Translations under genes and position numbers: made by a program
Source: Orientallactaga sibirica
Lineage: Eukaryota > Chordata > Mammalia > Rodentia > Dipodidae
Direction: 5' to 3'
Length of the DNA stretch: 64,000 bases
NCBI GenBank assembly: GCA_036365145.1
Contig: JAEOAD010000055.1
Span: forward strand, 1,364,001 to 1,428,000
The notes under the pieces: model-generated
Told to the model about the DNA's origin: nothing
Seen by the model: only the letters and a program-made list of their open reading frames with translations
The model's database searches: none
Shown here: one piece after another, positions 33,737 to 45,345 of the stretch
Numbering within the stretch: the first letter of the stretch is position 1
Layout: each line of letters starts with the position of its first letter

Positions 33737-34050
33737 TATATATATATATGATTTATTTATTGGAGAGAGAGAAAAAAGGAGGCAGAGAAAAAGAGTCTAC
33801 AGCCATACCATCCTGAATGCACAGTCTCGTCTAATCTTGGAAGCTAAGCAGGGTCAGGCCTGGTTAGTACTTGGATGGGAGAAAGAAAGAGAGAGGGAAA
33901 GAATGGGCATGCCAGGCCCTCTAGCCACTGCAGACAAACTTCAGATGCATATGCCACTTTCTGCATCTGACTTATATGGGTACTGGGGAATTGAACCTGG
34001 ATCTTTAGGCTTAGCAGGCAAGTGCCTTAACCACTAAGCCATCTCTCTAG
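33737..34050 (-). repeat. tRNA-SINE carrying a 5S rRNA insert
   Basis: The SINE begins with AT and GA repeats at 33737-33794, is broken by 5S-like sequence, and resumes 'aaagaaagagagag' at 33882. It ends with the reversed head at about 34050. Confidence 0.83.
33795..33881 (+). pseudogene. 5S rRNA-derived fragment, 3'-truncated
   Basis: It matches the 5' ~90 nt of vertebrate 5S rRNA: 'gtctacagccataccatcctgaa', 'gtctcgtctaatcttggaagctaagcaggg' and 'cctggttagtacttggatgggag'. About four bases are missing near position 28 and the last ~30 nt of 5S are absent. It lacks the downstream part, so it is not a working 5S gene. It lies inside the GA-rich tail of a SINE. Confidence 0.9.
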
Positions 34051-34052
34051 TC

Positions 34053-34053
34053 T

Positions 34054-34088
<35 letters not shown>

Positions 34089-34470
34089 TTTTGGTTTTAT
34101 GAGGTAGGGTCTCACTCTAGCCCAGCTGACCTGGAATTCACTATATAATCTCAGGCTGGCCTCAAACTCACAGCAATCCTCCTACCTCTGCCTCCTGAGT
34201 GCTGGGATTAAAGACGTGTGCCACCACACCTAGCCCCACTTTTTAAAAAATATTTTATTTTATTTTTATTTATTTATTTGACAGAGAAAGAGGGAGAGAG
34301 AGAGAGAGAGAGAGAGAGAATGGGTGCGCCAGGGCCTTCAGCCATTGCAAAAGAACTCCAGATGCATGTGCCCCCTTGTGCATCTGGCTAATGTGGTTCC
34401 TAGGGAATTGAGCCTGGATCCTTTGGCTTTGCAGGCAAATGCCTTAACTGCTAAGCCATCCCTCCAGCCC
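34053..34470 (-). repeat. (TTTA)n, B1 and tRNA-SINE
   Basis: TTTA run 34053-34092; B1 (-) 34093-34236; tRNA-SINE (-) 34243-34470. Confidence 0.88.
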
Positions 34471-34604
34471 CCCACTTTTTGAATATATATACAGGAGTTT
34501 ATAACCGGATTCCATTTGCACAAGATGAGAGATTGTGCTGGTAGCAATACCCAGGTGTTTGTTGACTTTGGGTAATGGTGGGTGTAATATGACAGGTAAA
34601 TTGT

Positions 34605-34783
34605 CCATGTAATCTCATTTAACCATTGCAACAACTCTGTGAGCAAAGACGTATTATTCTCATTTCATTAGCAAGAGAAATGCTGTGGAGCCTGGCTTAT
34701 GGGAATTGCTTGGGAATTGAAGCCAGGCCATCAGGCTTTACCAACTCAAAAGTGCCTTTAACTCCTGAGCCAACTGCCCAGCC
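34605..34783. repeat. MIR/L2-like piece and tRNA-SINE fragment
   Basis: 'taatctcatttaaccattgcaacaactctgtgagc' is the MIR/L2 phrase. A - strand tRNA-SINE remnant follows at 34692-34783, just before the exon. Confidence 0.6.
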
Positions 34784-34811
34784 TCTCCAACAGCTAACCC
34801 TTCTTCCACAG

Positions 34812-34914
34812 TTTTGCAATGCCCACCAAGACCATGGAGGTGCTGCGGCTACAGGACCAAGGCAGAAAAATGGTCATGGACTCGGTTCTTACCACCCATG
34901 AGCGAGTGGTGCAG
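34812..34914 (+). CDS. MRPL48: MRPL48 coding exon ([16 protein letters not shown]...)
   Basis: With the AG carried from the previous exon, it codes for [35 protein letters not shown]. The human protein has [35 protein letters not shown]. The acceptor is 'cttcttccacag' (34811) and the donor is gtgcag|gtaggt (34914/34915). It ends in phase 0. It can be joined in frame to either copy of the duplicated exon. Confidence 0.95.
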
Positions 34915-35084
34915 GTAGGTACTTTGAGTGTGCTAGCTTTTCTGGTTCTCCCCTTCATTTTTTCTCTTTCTGTCATGCAGTCTTCTTTCTCTTGTCATCC
35001 TGGTCTTGAATGAACAGAGTTCCGTACTTAACCCCTCAACCTCTCCTTTAATGCAGTCTCATTCATCCCCCAGCCTCTCACTGC

Positions 35085-35695
35085 TTGCAGAATAAATAAA
35101 AATATTAAATTAAAAAAGAGTATGAGAAGATCCCAAACAGAATCATATGAGATATCCAAACCAACAGATGGAATAATGACAACCCAGAAATACAAGAAAC
35201 AGGAAAAAGCAAGGCAGTATGACACTTCTGACAGATCATAACTCCTTACCTATGGAACACAAGGTTACTGTAAATGGTAAAATGGCAGATGAAGATATCA
35301 AAAGTTAACTGGCCAAAATGATCAACGAAAGTAACAGTGGCGTGTTCAGCACTGAGTGAGACATCTCTACCACACCCTTCAAGGCTCAGGGACCATTGTG
35401 GAAGAGGTATTGGAAAGACTGTAAGAGCCAAAGGAAAAGAGGGCGTGCTTACAATACTGTCTTTCAGACACAAAGTGGCCCTAATTTCATAACCACACAG
35501 TGGCTGGTGCTACCTACACAAGACATGCAGAATAGGAGGAAAAATGATGACATCTAAATTGAAGTGAGACTAGTCGGATAAATGGGATTCACTGGAGGGG
35601 GATTTGGGAGAGGGAGGAGAGAGGGTAGTGGGAGGGAATATGATTATGGTGTATTGTTTGTATTTATGGAAATTGTCATTAAAACATTAAAAAAG
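35085..35695 (+). mobile_element. L1 3'UTR, sense strand
   Basis: This is the + strand version of the antisense L1 ends: 'gagggcgtgcttacaatac', 'ggaggaaaaatgatgacatc', 'agggaatatgattatggtgtattg', then 'gaaattgtcattaaaaca' and an A-rich tail. Only the 3' end is present (5' truncation). Confidence 0.75.
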
Positions 35696-35715
35696 GGAAG
35701 AAAAAAGAAGAGTAA

Positions 35716-35890
35716 GAAGCCAGACATGTGGTACATGCCTTTAATCCCAGCACTTGGGAGGCTGAGGTAGGAGGATCACTGTGAGTTCAAGGCCAGCCTG
35801 AGACTACATGGTGAATTCCAGGTCAGCCTGGGCTGAAGTGAGACCCTACCTTGAAAAACCAAAATAAATAAATAAAAAGAATAAAAAAGA
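35716..35890 (+). repeat. B1 SINE
   Basis: B1 with an AAAT tail, landed at the L1 A-rich tail. Confidence 0.88.
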
Positions 35891-36642
35891 ATCAGTAAAA
35901 TGCTTTGAAAATTTTAGTTCTTTAAATATCTGTAGAACTAAATTATCTTGTCATAGTTCTTTCTTATGACGGAGGTCTGTAGGATAAACTATGAATTCTG
36001 TAGAAGTTGGGTGCATTTATTTTTCTTCTCCTGCTTTTCAACATTCTACCCTAATACTGTAACACCACTCCACATTTTACTGAACACTGCTTCCACTTCC
36101 CTGAAAACTCTCCATGCTACTGTTGAATTCTTCCATTTGAATCCTGTTTGCTTTCAAAACTCCACCAAGATGCTGCCTTCTCTTGGAGCTTTTCTTCGTC
36201 CCTTGTTGGGGTCCCCCCTAGGGCCAGCCCACGAGCCATACATAGTCCCTTACTGAGCTGATGGGTTTTTCTCCCATGGATCCTCACCACAGCCTGCATG
36301 CCTTTCTGCACACATTTGACTCTCCTCTAGATTCTCAGGACAAGGTCTGACACCACTCAGCACCTGGCCCATGTGGGAAGAACTGCATTGCATCAGAAAG
36401 CCTGGACTTGATTACTTACTGGTCCAGTTAGGACATCCACTGCCTACAGGAGCAAGATACTGGCAGTGACCATCTTAGCTAGCATCTTAACAAATAGCAA
36501 GAGAAATGCTGGGGTGCCAGATTCAGAAAGCAGCTCTGGGTGTTAATCCCTTAGTTTACTGGAGATGGCCTGGGTGCCAGGCCCTGTTGCCCAGGCTCCT
36601 GGCTGTCAGTGCCTCCTTAAAACATTTTCTTTCATTTTGCAG
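35891..36642. other. MRPL48 intronic sequence, no repeat recognised
   Basis: About 750 bp of C/T-rich sequence that ends in a good acceptor ('ttctttcattttgcag'). No other exon seen. Confidence 0.6.
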
Positions 36643-36732
36643 ATCAGTGGTTTGAGTGCTACGTTTGCAGAGATTTTCTTGGAAATACTACAAAGCAATC
36701 TTCCTGAAGGCGTCAGTTTGTCAGTAAGGGAG
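36643..36732 (+). CDS. MRPL48: MRPL48 coding exon ([20 protein letters not shown]...)
   Basis: Thirty codons give [30 protein letters not shown], against human [30 protein letters not shown]. The acceptor AG is at 36641-36642, the donor is agggag|gtaggt at 36732/36733, and it is in phase 0 at both ends. Confidence 0.95.
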
Positions 36733-37189
36733 GTAGGTGCTAGTTTGGAAAGAGACCCTCCCCCCGGTGGTCTGCTTGTGCTTCAAATGAGGAGGACCAT
36801 CCATGCTGCTTGGCTTTTGAAACAACAGAGGCTGTGTCTCACTGAGCCTAGACTCCGAAGCGGTGTGTGGTCTAGTGGTGTGTGATCATGTCCCGGGACT
36901 CTGTGGCACTGGGGACGGAGCTCACCTCCAGCACAGCATCCTGCTCTTAGGGGTAAACATGACACACTCCAGGGTCTCTCCTTCCAGGTAGTTGTGTTGC
37001 AGGAAGAACATGGTTTAAGATCATCTACAGCATAATAAATCAGAACACAAATGGTAAAATGTGCAGGAAAGAGAGATTTTCCAGACCTTCAAGGCCATTA
37101 AATGTATCTGGTAAAGAATGCCAGTCAAAGGAAGTCTGGCTGGACATGGAAACTTGCAGAACATTAGAAACCTCTGCTAAAAAGTGGGT
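36733..37189. other. MRPL48 last intron, first part
   Basis: Single-copy-looking sequence, nothing recognised. Confidence 0.6.
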
Positions 37190-38360
37190 ATATCACCAGG
37201 CATGGTGTCACAGGCCTTTAATCCCAGCACTCGGGAGGCAGAGGTAGGAAGATTGCCATGAGTTTGAGGCCACCCTGAGACTACATAGAATTCCAGGTCA
37301 GCCTGGGCTAAAGTGAAACCCTACCTCGGGAAAAAAAAAAAAAGTGGGTACATCAAGTCCAGTTGCCATGACAATCCTTCTTATGACACAGATCCCATCA
37401 GATCAGGGTAGATTGGTGCCACCGCTTTATCGAGAACCCTTGTTCTGAGCAAGACCTGTCACTTAAAGAATGAGAATGTGCTGGTCATATTAACTTAAAA
37501 TATTCTACCTCCTGTGAATATTTTCTGTTATTACTGTATAACTTTTTCATTGAAAAAAAAAATGTCTCCAGGCTAGGTGTGGTGGAGTATGCCTGTAATC
37601 TCAGGACTCGAGAGGCAGGGGCAAAAAGACTACTACGAGTTTGAGGCCAGCCTGGTCTGTATAGCAAGTTTCAGGCCACCAGGGCTACATAGCAAGACCT
37701 TGCCTCAAAAAAAAAAAAAAAAAAAAAAAAGCCAGATAAAGGGGGCTGGAGAGATGAACAACCTGGGTTCAATTCCCCAGTACCACATAAAACTGGATGC
37801 ACAAAGTGGCGCATGCATCTGGAATTCTTTTTGCAGTACCTAGAGGCTTTGGTGCGCCCATTCTCTCGGTCTCTACTGAATCTCTCTCTGCTTATAAATA
37901 AATAAATAAATAAAACCTAAAACAAAAACAAAACAAGCTTCTAGGGCATGTGACTCAGTGGTGCAGTACTTGCCTGGTGTGGTGACCCTGGGTTTGATTC
38001 CCAGGACAAAAACAAACAACAACCAACTACTGCTGTGATACTCATAGGATCCCTACATTAACTGCTTGTGTCTGTCTTCTCTTAGCACACTAAGTGCATT
38101 GAAGGCAAAGAGGAAGTCTCATTCAGCCTTGGGTCCCTGGTACCCAATTCAAAACATGCTACATACGCATTTAAGAATTAGCTGAAGCTGGGTGTGGTGG
38201 CACACGCCTTTAATCCCAGTGCTAGGGAGGCAGAGGTAGGAGGATTGCCATGAGTTCAAGGCCACCCTGAGACTACAGAGTGAATTCCAGGTCAGCCTGG
38301 GGTAGAGAGAGACCCTACCTCAAAAAACCAAAAAAATAAAAAGTAAAAAAAAGCTGAATG
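37190..38360 (+). repeat. SINE group in last intron
   Basis: B1 (+) 37190-37345; old B1 (+) 37567-37735 with a long A run; tRNA-SINE (+) 37742-37915, head partly deleted; ID-type (+) 37937-38025; B1 (+) 38188-38355. The gaps of 90-220 bp hold nothing recognised. Confidence 0.8.
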
Positions 38361-38363
38361 TGA

Positions 38364-38534
<171 letters not shown>

Positions 38535-38740
38535 CTACTGCAGACCCTTTCATGTCGTCCCCAGTGACGCTGAGTCTTATAGAGACGTGCTTCCTGGGTG
38601 ACCAGAGTGAAACAGGAAAACGCCTGTATCAGGAATGCCTCGTCTCCTTTGGGTGGCTGTGCCTGACTGTTGTTGCCACTTATCTTGAGATTACACAGGG
38701 TTTTCTCCATCTAATAAATACCTACTACTGTTGCTGCTGC
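38535..38740 (+). other. MRPL48: MRPL48 3'UTR
   Basis: A short 3'UTR of about 200 nt from the stop to just past AATAAA. The end is inferred from the signal; a TG-rich stretch (38748-38762), typical downstream of a cleavage site, follows. Confidence 0.75.
38713..38718 (+). terminator. MRPL48: MRPL48 poly(A) signal AATAAA
   Basis: Canonical hexamer about 180 nt after the stop codon, followed by a TG-rich element. It is the first AATAAA after the stop. Confidence 0.8.
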
Positions 38741-38876
38741 TGCTCCTGTGTGTGTGTGAGAGAGAGAAAGACAGACCAGACAGAGGGGGTTATTCTGACG
38801 GGTGTCTTTAAGGAATTCTGTTTTCTCTTTGTCTGAAACATATTCTCAGTCCATATTTTTTCTAAGCATGAATATT

Positions 38877-39080
38877 TTTTGTTTGTTTGTTTGGTTGGTG
38901 TTTTGAGGTAGGGTTTTTCTCTAGCCCAGGCTGACCTGGAATTCACTACGTAGTGTCAGGGTGACCTTGAACTCACGGCAATCCTCCTACTTCTGCATCC
39001 CAAGTGTTGGGATTAAAGCTATGTGCCATTAGCCCAGCCCAAGCAAGATTCTTTAACCACTGAGCAATCTCCCTCTTTCT

Positions 39081-39134
<54 letters not shown>

Positions 39135-39159
39135 TTCTCTCTCTCTCTCTTTCTGTCTG

Positions 39160-39200
<41 letters not shown>

Positions 39201-39640
39201 GTATCCTGTTTTTGTTTTTTTGGTTTTTCGAGGTGGGGGTCTCATTCTAGCTCAGGTCTGACCTGGAATCCACTATGTAGTCTCATGAACTCAAGGCGAT
39301 CCTCCCATCTCTGCCTCCCGAGTGCTGGGATGAAAAGTGTGTGGCACCACGCCTGGTTCATTTCTATATTTTTTTCAATTAGAGTTCATCTTCTAAAGCA
39401 ATCTATATGAATTCATCTTTGAAAGTAAGGAGGTATGGAGTCTTGTGAGATAGAGATCACAGCATAAGTAAACTCTTTACTATTATTTAACATAATACCA
39501 AAGATCAGATTCTTTTTTTTTTTTTTTTCCCCTGAGGTAGGGTCAAACCCTAGCCCAGGCTGACCTGAATTCACTATGTAGTCTCAGGGTGGCCTCAAAC
39601 TCACGGTGATCCTCCTACCTCTACCTCCCAAGTAAGACCA
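38877..39640 (-). repeat. Intergenic B1s with (TTTC)n and (TATC)n
   Basis: B1 (-) 38880-39038; tRNA-SINE scrap 39039-39075; TTTC run 39077-39136; TATC run 39160-39200; B1 (-) 39210-39356; 3' part of B1 (-) 39512-39632. Confidence 0.82.
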
Positions 39641-39657
39641 GATTCTTTATAAAGAAA

Positions 39658-39927
39658 TTTGGCCACGTTTGGTTGTACACACCTGTAATTCCAACACTTA
39701 GGAGGTTCAGGGTTATTTTCAGGCACATAGTGAGTTCAAGGCCCACTTGGGCTACATGAGACTCTATCAAGAAAGAAGTAGCCAGGCATGGTGGTGCACG
39801 CCTTTAATCCCCACACTCGGGAGGCAGAGGTAGGAGGATCGCCGTGAGTTCGAGGCCACCCTGAGTGGTGTGAATTCTAAGTCAACCTGAGCTAGTGAGA
39901 CCCTGCCTTAACACCCCAAAAAAAAAA

Positions 39928-39974
<47 letters not shown>

Positions 39975-39975
39975 G
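39658..39975 (+). repeat. Two B1s and (AAAG)n
   Basis: Old B1 (+) 39658-39775. Younger B1 (+) 39780-39920 with an AAAG run of about 50 bp. Confidence 0.82.
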
Positions 39976-40016
39976 AAAAGGAAGGAAGGAATGAAGGAAA
40001 GAAGGAAGAAGAAGTA

Positions 40017-40360
40017 TGGCTGGGGAGAAGACTCAGTGCATAAAGCACGTGCTACTCAAGTTCGAGTACCCATGTTTGGTCCTCTGACCCCACAGAGAAA
40101 GCGGAAACTGTGGTGGGTTCTGTAATCCCAGCACGCTGATGCTGGTGACCAGATGGGAGGCAGAGACAGGAGAGTTTCCTGCATGCCGTGGTAAGCACAG
40201 CAAGAATCCAGAGCCAGAAACCACGCCTCAGATGAGGGAACAGGTGAGAACTGACCCAAAAGCTGTCCTCTGACCTCCGCACACACAATATGGCATGTGT
40301 GTGCCTACACTCACACACTCAGGCACACTTACATTCACATGCACATAAAAAGTCATTTAA
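40017..40360 (+). repeat. B2/B3-like SINE
   Basis: A tRNA-like head ('ggctggggagaagactcagtg') and a body with 'ctgtaatcccagcacgctgatgc', 'gggaggcagagacaggag' and 'tcctctgacctccgcacacac' follow the rodent B2/B3 plan. It is clearly different from the abundant tRNA-SINE. Confidence 0.65.
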
Positions 40361-40371
40361 AAATTTTAAAA

Positions 40372-40644
40372 ATGCTGGGCGTAGTGGTGCACACCTTTAA
40401 TCCCAGCACTCGGGAGGCAGAGGTAGGAGGATCTCTGAGAGTTTGAGGCCACCCTGAGAATACATAGTGAATTCCAGGATAGCCTGAGCTAGTGTGAGAT
40501 TCAACCTCAAAAAAAAAAAAAATTAAAAGAAGACTTTTCTAGGTGTGATGGCACACTCTCTCATCCCAGTACTCAGTAGGTTAAGGCAGGAGGACTGTAC
40601 ATTCAAAGAATTGAAATTTTATCTTGGTCAGAGGTACCATTGCC

Positions 40645-40678
<34 letters not shown>

Positions 40679-41185
40679 TTTTTCGAGGTAGGGTCTCGCT
40701 CTGTCGCTCTAGCCAAGGCTGACCTGGAACTCACTATGTATTCTCAGGGTGGCTTTGAACTCATGGCGATCCTCCTACCTCTGCCTCCCAAGTGCTGGGA
40801 TTAAAGGCATGTGCCACCACGTCCAGCTTCATTGCCTGCTTTTTAAACCAGTCTATTGAATTAAAATTCACATGCCATAAAAGTAGCCATTTTAGGCCAG
40901 GCATGGTGGCGCACACCTTTAATCTCAGGAATCCAGAGGCTAAGGTATGAGGCTCGTCTTGAGTCTGAAGCCAGTCTGGAGCTACAGAGTGAGTTCCAGG
41001 TCAGCCTAAGCTAGAGTGAGACCCTGCCTCAAACAAACAAAACACAAACCACTTTAATCCCCACACTTGGAAGGCAGAGGTAGGAGGATTGCTGTGAGTC
41101 CAAGGCCAGCCTGAGATAGAGCGAGTTTCAGGTCAACCTGGGCTAGAGTGATATCCTATCTCAAAAAAAGAAAAGAAAAAAAATT
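40372..41185. repeat. B1 cluster
   Basis: B1 (+) 40372-40525; B1 fragment (+) 40540-40605; B1 (-) 40652-40830 with a long T run; B1 (+) 40895-41045; B1 (+) 41046-41185. Confidence 0.82.
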
Positions 41186-41264
41186 AGCTGTTTTTTTAAA
41201 TGAACAATTTAGTCCATTTGCAATGTTGCATAACCACCACCTCTTGCCTAGTTCAGAGCCTTAT

Positions 41265-41430
41265 CCTGTCTTTTGTAAATGAAGGTTTATTGGAACAGAG
41301 CCATGCTCATTCACTCAATATTGTTTCTGGCTGCTTTAATGCTGTGATGGCAGAGTTATAGAGTTGCAACAGAGTCCATTAAGCTAAAACTCTCACTGTC
41401 TGGTCTTGTAGAAAGTTTGTCAAATCCTCA
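41265..41430. mobile_element. Ancient hAT-type DNA transposon fragment
   Basis: 'tttgtaaatgaaggtttattggaacagagccatgctcattcactc' and 'ggctgcttt...gatggcagagtt' match a well-known mammalian non-autonomous element whose name I do not assign. Confidence 0.6.
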
Positions 41431-41442
41431 TCTAAATCATTG

Positions 41443-41855
41443 GTTCTCAGACTGTATCAGAATCACTGGAACAGTGTTTTTTTAAAGCACAAATTGTTAG
41501 ACTCTACCTCCAGGTTTTTTTTTTTTTTTTTTTACATATTTTTACTTATTTGCAAGCAGAGAGGGATAGAAGAGCTACAGACAAAGGGAATGAGTGCACC
41601 TGGGCCTCTAGCTACTACAAACAAACTACAGATGCACACACCACTTTGTGCCACCTGGCCTTATATGGGCACTGGGGGATCAAACCAAGGTCGTTAGGCT
41701 TTACAGGCAAGTGCCTTAATCACTGAGCCATCTCTCCAGCCCCTACCTCCAGGTATTTTCATTTCACAGATATGGAGTGTAGATTTTGCATCTTATGACT
41801 TCCCAAGTAATGCCAATGCTGTTGACCCAGGGCTGCCTCTTTGAGAACTTACCAT
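41443..41855 (+). mobile_element. MER5A-like element split by a tRNA-SINE
   Basis: It starts 'ttggttctcagactgtatcag' and ends 'gggctgcctctttgagaac', the MER5A pattern. A - strand tRNA-SINE (41516-41742) is inserted, with 'ctacctccagg' on both sides. Confidence 0.7.
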
Positions 41856-42207
41856 GTAAGTGAAGTCTAATGCTCTTTCTTTCCTAAGCATCAGTACTTT
41901 TGTGCAGAATGGCCATCTTTTATTGAATGACACCTTGGGTCAGGTGCCCATTAGCACTCATCCTCTCAGCTGCCTTCCAGGGTGTGTGGGTGTCTGTGAA
42001 TGAGTATCTGTGTGACTGTGCGGGAGTGCATGTGAGTATCTGCGTGTATGTGGTGCTGAATTTCATCTTTATTGATCCCCTGTGCTATGTTGTATATACA
42101 GATTAACCTGGAGATTGTTAGTATTATCCCAATAGTACAGGGAGATCAGTGAAATTTGGAGTGCTTGAGTCATTTCCTAGAGCCACTCAGCTAATAAGAA
42201 ACAAACC
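41856..42207. other. Intergenic sequence with TG-rich part
   Basis: No gene seen. 41985-42055 is a diverged TG/TGTG tract. Confidence 0.5.
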
Positions 42208-43524
42208 TTGCCGGGCGTGGTGGTGCACGCCTTTAATCCCAGCACTCGGGAGGCAGGGGTAGGAGGATTGCCGTGAGTTTGAGGCCACCCTGAGACTGCA
42301 TAGTGAATTCCAGGTCAGCCTGGGCCAGAGTGAGACCCTACCTCAAAAAAGAAAAGAAAAGAAAAGAAAAGAAAAGAAAAGAAAAGAAAAGAAAAGAAAA
42401 GAAAAGAAAAGAAAACCTCTTTCCCCTCTACTTCTGTCCTCTGGTGTGGACAGAAGTAACCCAGAGGTCTATGGGATCTTAGAGTATTCTTGGTTTTTTT
42501 TTTTTTTTTTTAATTTTTTAATATATTTTATTTATTTATTTGAGAGAAAAAGAGGCATAGAGAGAGAGAGGAGAGAGAATGGGTGTAGCAGGACCTCCAG
42601 CCATTGCAAACGAACTCCAGACGAATGTGCCCCCTTGTGCATCTGGCTTATGTGGGTCCTGAGGAATCAAACTGAGGTCCTTTGGCTTTGCAGGCAAGTG
42701 CCTTAACCGCTAAGCCATCTCTCCAGTCCAATATTCTTGGTTTTACATGTACTTCTCTGAAACTCATCAGCCTCAAAGACAAGAAGAAATTCACATTTCC
42801 TTCCAAAGTAAAACACTAAAGGAGCTGAGTGAGCGTGGTGGTGCATACCTGTGCTTCCAGCACTCTGGAGGCAGAAACAGAATGATCTTTGCAAGTTCAA
42901 GGACAGCCTGGTCTACATAGCAAGTTCCTTGTCAGCCAGGGATATATATCAAAAATAAAGAAAGAGGGCTGGAGAGATGGCTTAGCAGTTAAGACACTTG
43001 CCTGCAAAGCCAAAGATCCCAGGTTCAATTCCCCAGGACCCACGTAAGCCAGAAGCACATAGTGGTGCATGCATCTTGAGTTCCATTACAGTGGCTAGAA
43101 GCCCTGATGCTCCCATTCTCTCTTTTTATGCCTTTATTTCTATCTCTCTCAGATAAATAAATACATTTAAAAAGTAATAAAGTAAGGGGCTGGAGAGATG
43201 GCTTAGCGGTTAAGGCGCTTACCTGTAAAGCCTAAGGACCCAGGTCCTATTCCCCGGTACCCATGGAAGCCAGATGCCCAAGGTGGTGCACACATCTGGA
43301 GTTTATTTGCAGTAGCTAGAGGCTCTGACATGCTCATTTCCTCTCTCTCTCTCTCAAATAAATAAATAAAATACTGAAAATAAAGAGCCAGGCGTGGTGA
43401 CACATGCCTTTAATCTCAGTGCTCAGGAGGTCAAGGTAGGAGAGTTACTGTGAGTTCAAGGCCAACCTGAGACTGACTACATAGTGAATTCCAAGTCAGC
43501 CTGAGCTAGAGTGAGACCCTACCT

Positions 43525-43559
<35 letters not shown>

Positions 43560-43560
43560 T
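42208..43560. repeat. SINE cluster
   Basis: B1 (+) 42208-42350 with an AAAAG run to 42415; tRNA-SINE (-) 42500-42728; old B1 (+) 42825-42965; tRNA-SINEs (+) 42968-43175 and 43187-43385; B1 (+) 43387-43560 with a long A tail. Confidence 0.85.
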
Positions 43561-44457
43561 GAAGATTCAAATTTGAATAAATTAACTCACATGTACACAC
43601 ACACACAGCATACGGGCAATGGACTATGTCCTATGGACTCCATTTAAGAACCTGAAAAACACATTAGTTTTCCAGTTCCTAGAATGCCTGGTCATCAGTA
43701 TGAGTGAACAGGACATGGGACTAAATAAATTGATGAGATACTGCCAGTGCAATTCTTAGGACCCCGCCCATCTACTTGTCTCCTTAGCAGTTGTAGGTTA
43801 GGAGCTCAGAGCAGTGCTTTGCCCAGGGTCCCAGGGCATGTAATGGGCAGAGCAGCAGTAGGATTCAGATCTGTTTCCCAGTCGCTCCCTCCCCATCACA
43901 TTGCTTAGGGAGAATCAGGCTTATCTCTTTAACAGGAGACCGCTGGAGTCTGTCACACTGTCACTGACCTACTTGATGTTCCATCCTCCCGCTGGAGTCA
44001 AAGAGCTTTTGTCATTCTGCCCCAAGAAATGGAAATGGCTCTTAATGTCCCATCCTCCTGAGCACAGAGACAGTCTGATTGCTAGGTCCTCAGGGTTACA
44101 AAACAATTACGAGCAGAGAGTGAGGTCCACAGGGAAATTGGCTTTCTTAAGATCACAGGACAATGAAATCAAAAGGAACACTCCTGGCTCTAGGTTGACA
44201 ATACCTGTTCCACCCTCCTTGAGACAATCGATTAAAAGGGGGAAAGGCGACAAACCTATGTTGTGCCTGGGCTCCCTATGTGATTAGCTTTGAGGCCTCT
44301 TGTGAGTTATGTTTTTCTAGTAAGTTATTTTAATCTCATTGAACAACTGCTTTCTGATCTATTATTCCTGTTTTGGGGGATTTCAGATGAAGATATGTAA
44401 TAGACTGGCAAGTGCTCGTCACCGTTAGCTTTCCTTCCCTTTTACACAACTTAAAGG
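43561..44457. other. Intergenic sequence with MIR/L2-like part
   Basis: 43800-43890 ('gggtcccagggcatgtaatgg') looks like MIR/L2. The rest is unrecognised. A 128-codon frame at 43901-44287 matches no protein that I know. Confidence 0.45.
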
Positions 44458-44810
44458 GGGTTGCTGGGGAGATGGCTCAGTACATAGAGCACTTGCCACT
44501 CAAGCCTGAGTCCCAGGTTTGGATCCCCAGACCCAATGTAAAGCATGGAGCTGTGATGGGCTTCTGTAATCCCTGTGCACTGACAGCTGATGGCTCAGTG
44601 CACATTACTGAGGTTTCTAGAAATATTTGGGGGGGGGCGTGGCACACACCTTTAATTCCAGCACTTGGGAGGCAGAGGTAGGAGGATCGCTGTGAGTTCA
44701 AGGCTACCCTGAGACTACATAGTGAATTCCAGGTGAGCCTGGGCTAGAGTGAGACCCTACCTCGAACCCCCCCCCTCCCAAAAAATAAAATAAAAAATAA
44801 AGAGATAGCT
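44458..44810 (+). repeat. B2/B3-like SINE fragment and B1
   Basis: A B2-like head at 44458-44620 ('gctggggagatggctcagta', 'gctgtgatgggcttctgtaatcc'), then B1 (+) 44630-44810. Confidence 0.7.
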
Positions 44811-45345
44811 GTTTACCAGGGTAAGAATCCCTCTCCTCTCACATGCTTTGCAGCTTTAAGTCCTTGCTGGAGCAGATGTGGGAGCTGCAGCTTTCTACAG
44901 AAGGGTCGTGTAAGATTTCAACCTGGATTCACTCCAGTTGTCTTTGGATTTCTAAAGTCAGCAGCGCAAGGACCTAGTGTGGCAACTTTACCCAAGGACG
45001 GGAAGGAGTATCTTCTTACTCACCTAGTGAAATGCATTCCAGCGCAGCTTTGTAGCAAACACAGGGCCAAGACCGCAGCCAAGGACTTTGCAGCAAAGAG
45101 CTTAACCCTGGGTCTACCTACCCTAGGCCTACTCAGGAAGGGCACCTAGCCAAGAAGTCCTGTAATCAGAGCTGTAGAATGAAAGCTCCAGCGCTAGCAA
45201 CCCCTGCTGGCTAGGCTTGCCTACCCACCCCATGTCAGTTGGAGACTAGTGGATGGAAAAGCAGAGGAGGTTTAGCGTGTTGGGAGAAGGAACCAATAAT
45301 GGGGTCTAGTGACCCAAAGTTGAGTTTTTGGTGTACTGGCCTGAG
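44811..45345. other. Intergenic sequence, nothing recognised
   Basis: About 535 bp free of SINEs, with no frame or RNA that I can support. Confidence 0.5.

Noticed and set aside
33795..33881. A working 5S rRNA gene
   Set aside because: It has base changes and a short deletion, lacks the last third of 5S, and has no T-run terminator in place.
43901..44287. A 128-codon frame on +
   Set aside because: Intergenic, no family match, no promoter or splice signals.
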